DNA of 64,000 nucleotides from an uncultured Saprospiraceae bacterium (GTDB taxonomy: Bacteria; Bacteroidota; Bacteroidia; Chitinophagales; Saprospiraceae). Below the pieces are notes generated by a model that saw only the letters and a program-made list of their open reading frames with translations, did no database searches and was not told the DNA's origin. This document shows, piece by piece, positions 62,301 to 64,000 of the stretch (within the stretch, counting starts at the first letter, position 1; each line of letters begins with the position of its first letter). Position numbers and translations under genes: made by a program. The DNA lies in assembly GCA_937951615.1 (NCBI GenBank), contig CALFBH010000004.1:146858-210857 (forward strand), read 5' to 3'.

Positions 62301-64000
62301 AAAGGTACGGAAGGAAATTTAATTTTAAATTCAAATTCAAAAAACAAATACAAACTCAAATGGCAAATTCAAATTCAAATTCAAACTCAAATGACAAATT
62401 CAAACTCAAAAAACAAATTCAAACTCAAAAAACAAATTCAAATGACAAATTCAAAAAACTTATTCGTCTGTCATTCGTGCATTTACTTCATAATACCAAA
62501 TGGATACAAAGTATAATAATCATTCATTTTGTTCAGATATTTATGTTCCATCCTCGAATTGCCCAAATCACCAGCTACAGCATAGAGATAATTATAAACG
62601 ACATACTTATGTATCGAATTGGGCGGATGAGTCGAAACTTCTTTATCTATTTCCAATATTTTTTGGGCAGCCTCTGCCGCTAATTCCTCCATGGTTCCGC
62701 CAGAATAATTTTGTGATATAGTGAAGGAGTCCGACAATAATTTCAGTTCTACTACCTGCCGGATAAGCGGTCGTTTGGAAGCCACCAATTTGCGCAAATC
62801 AGCAATCAAATCTAAATTGCCGCCCCATTTAGGCTGAATGACTTCGGCATAACGAAGGTGCGCCCAAAGATTATCCGAATCCTGCTTCATTACTTTTTTG
62901 AAGTACTTCCGCGATTGTCCAAGTTCGCCATTCCCCATAAAATATCTTATGAGTCGAGCGTCTGTTTCAATGCCTAATAGCGAACTGTCCTCCACGAGCA
63001 TCAGCATTTCTCTTGATTTTTCCTGATATTCATGAAAACCGAGTCGTTGTGCTGCCGAAACATCCTTCGCAAACCCATAACTTCTCGCAAGCCAGGCCTG
63101 ATGATTATAATACACGCCAAGAAAAAGATGGCTGATGTTTTTGTTTTGAGCTCGTCTGTCCCATTCAAGCAACTGCTCCTCTTCCAGCGACAGCGTGACA
63201 CAATCCACAACTTGTGTTAAATTATCAGCATTTAATTTTGCAATCAGAGCTTCAGCTTCTGCATATTGCTTATTTTTCAATCGTTTTCTGATGTCTATCG
63301 CTTCTTTCAAGCCGAAAGCATAATCGACTGAATGATCGTTGAACCAATCATAGAACTTTTTGCCAGCGAAAATTAAAGCAGCAGCTATAAATATGAGGAG
63401 TGCTATGGTCGTACCTGTCATATATTGTATTTATACATTTTGTAATTGATCTAAAATAATTTTAAGCGTTTTCAGCCTGTCTGCTTCTGGAATAATGCCT
63501 GTTTGAGCACTATAAGCATGGACAAGTTCTTGATTGTCATCTGTCGATTCCATAAAACACCATTTTATTAATCGCGCAATGCCTGATGGTTTAATTATTC
63601 CATTATCATCTTCAAATTGCGGGCATTTTACATGGACTTTATAAGCCTGATGCCGCAGAGTTATCACAACATATCTTTTTTCGGCTTCCTGTTCAAGTCC
63701 ATACTTGAAGTAGCCAGCCTGATTTACTGCGACTATTTCTATTTGATTCCCATTAAAATCTGCTTGACTGTATTCATCATAAACCCACCACAAATATTGC
63801 CTAGAATTGACGCTTATTTTTCTTTTTCCTTTCTTACTGATTGCCATGAAGTAAAATTAAATCGGGTAGGAGAAAAGAGCGATATTATTAAGTATCGGTC
63901 TTTTCGTCCTCCCACACCACCAAGCGTACTCTCGTACTTGGCGGTTTTTCTAAGTGTGTAACGTTGCATAGACTTCTGATAGGTTGAATAAACCCTGTTC

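Overview
The window looks like chromosomal DNA of a Bacteroidota bacterium, most likely an environmental Saprospiria- or Chitinophagia-like lineage (the class is inference). The evidence is the set of type IX secretion (T9SS) and gliding genes (porX, porQ, gldM, a PorE-like protein), many secreted proteins with T9SS type A or CHU_C-type sorting tails, lipoproteins with SC or AC lipoboxes, and promoter boxes of the Bacteroidota form TAnnTTTG. I saw no rRNA, tRNA, CRISPR array or transposase.

Layout. 1-7.6 kb: the 3' part of porX, three secreted T9SS cargo proteins and an unknown protein. 7.7-14.2 kb: citrate synthase, an S37-type peptidase, an OLD-like ATPase with a DUF3226 TOPRIM partner, and aminopeptidase P. 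14.2-23 kb: a truncated ADP-ribosylglycohydrolase, a PlsB-HAD-PlsC fusion, an AT-rich accessory patch (DUF4238, an antitoxin/nucleotidyltransferase-like pair, DUF2200), a hydrolase, a YdeI-like protein and a spondin-domain protein. 23-30 kb: small lipoproteins, a tyrosinase lipoprotein, a flavin monooxygenase and lgt. 30-38 kb: a G-rich repeat tract, mtaB, a PARIS-like ATPase/DUF4435 cassette bracketed by inverted repeats, dapD, a MORN-type lipoprotein and porQ. 38-43.8 kb: a LOG-family protein, GMC oxidoreductase, an SdiA-regulated-type lipoprotein, a LEA-like lipoprotein and a transsulfuration enzyme. 43.8-46.8 kb: a retron-like reverse transcriptase with a HEPN-like tail, a 295-nt non-coding gap, a four-helix membrane protein and a gene remnant. 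47-64 kb: gldM, LVIVD lipoproteins, pdxJ, a YCF48-like lipoprotein, two related T9SS cargo proteins, a histone-deacetylase-fold enzyme, tandem thioredoxin-like proteins, the PorE-like SPOR protein, a polyprenyl synthase, two unknown genes and, at the right edge, the 3' end (domains V and VI) of a group II intron.

How the genes fit together. Housekeeping genes (gltA, mtaB, dapD, pdxJ, lgt, prenyl synthase, plsB/plsC) form the backbone. T9SS components are scattered among them with their cargo. Three probable anti-phage modules are inserted between backbone genes: ATPase+DUF3226, ATPase+DUF4435, and RT-HEPN plus a membrane protein.

The most striking global feature is the intergenic DNA. Nearly every gap holds degenerate 6-7-bp-period repeats or long palindromes from a small set of families that recur across the window. 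Several sit between convergent genes, where they probably act as bidirectional terminators. At least two coding regions (the PorE-like linker and mtaB) appear to have absorbed the same repeat words in frame. The best candidates for something new are the RT-HEPN/membrane-protein locus and the inverted-repeat-bracketed PARIS-like cassette.
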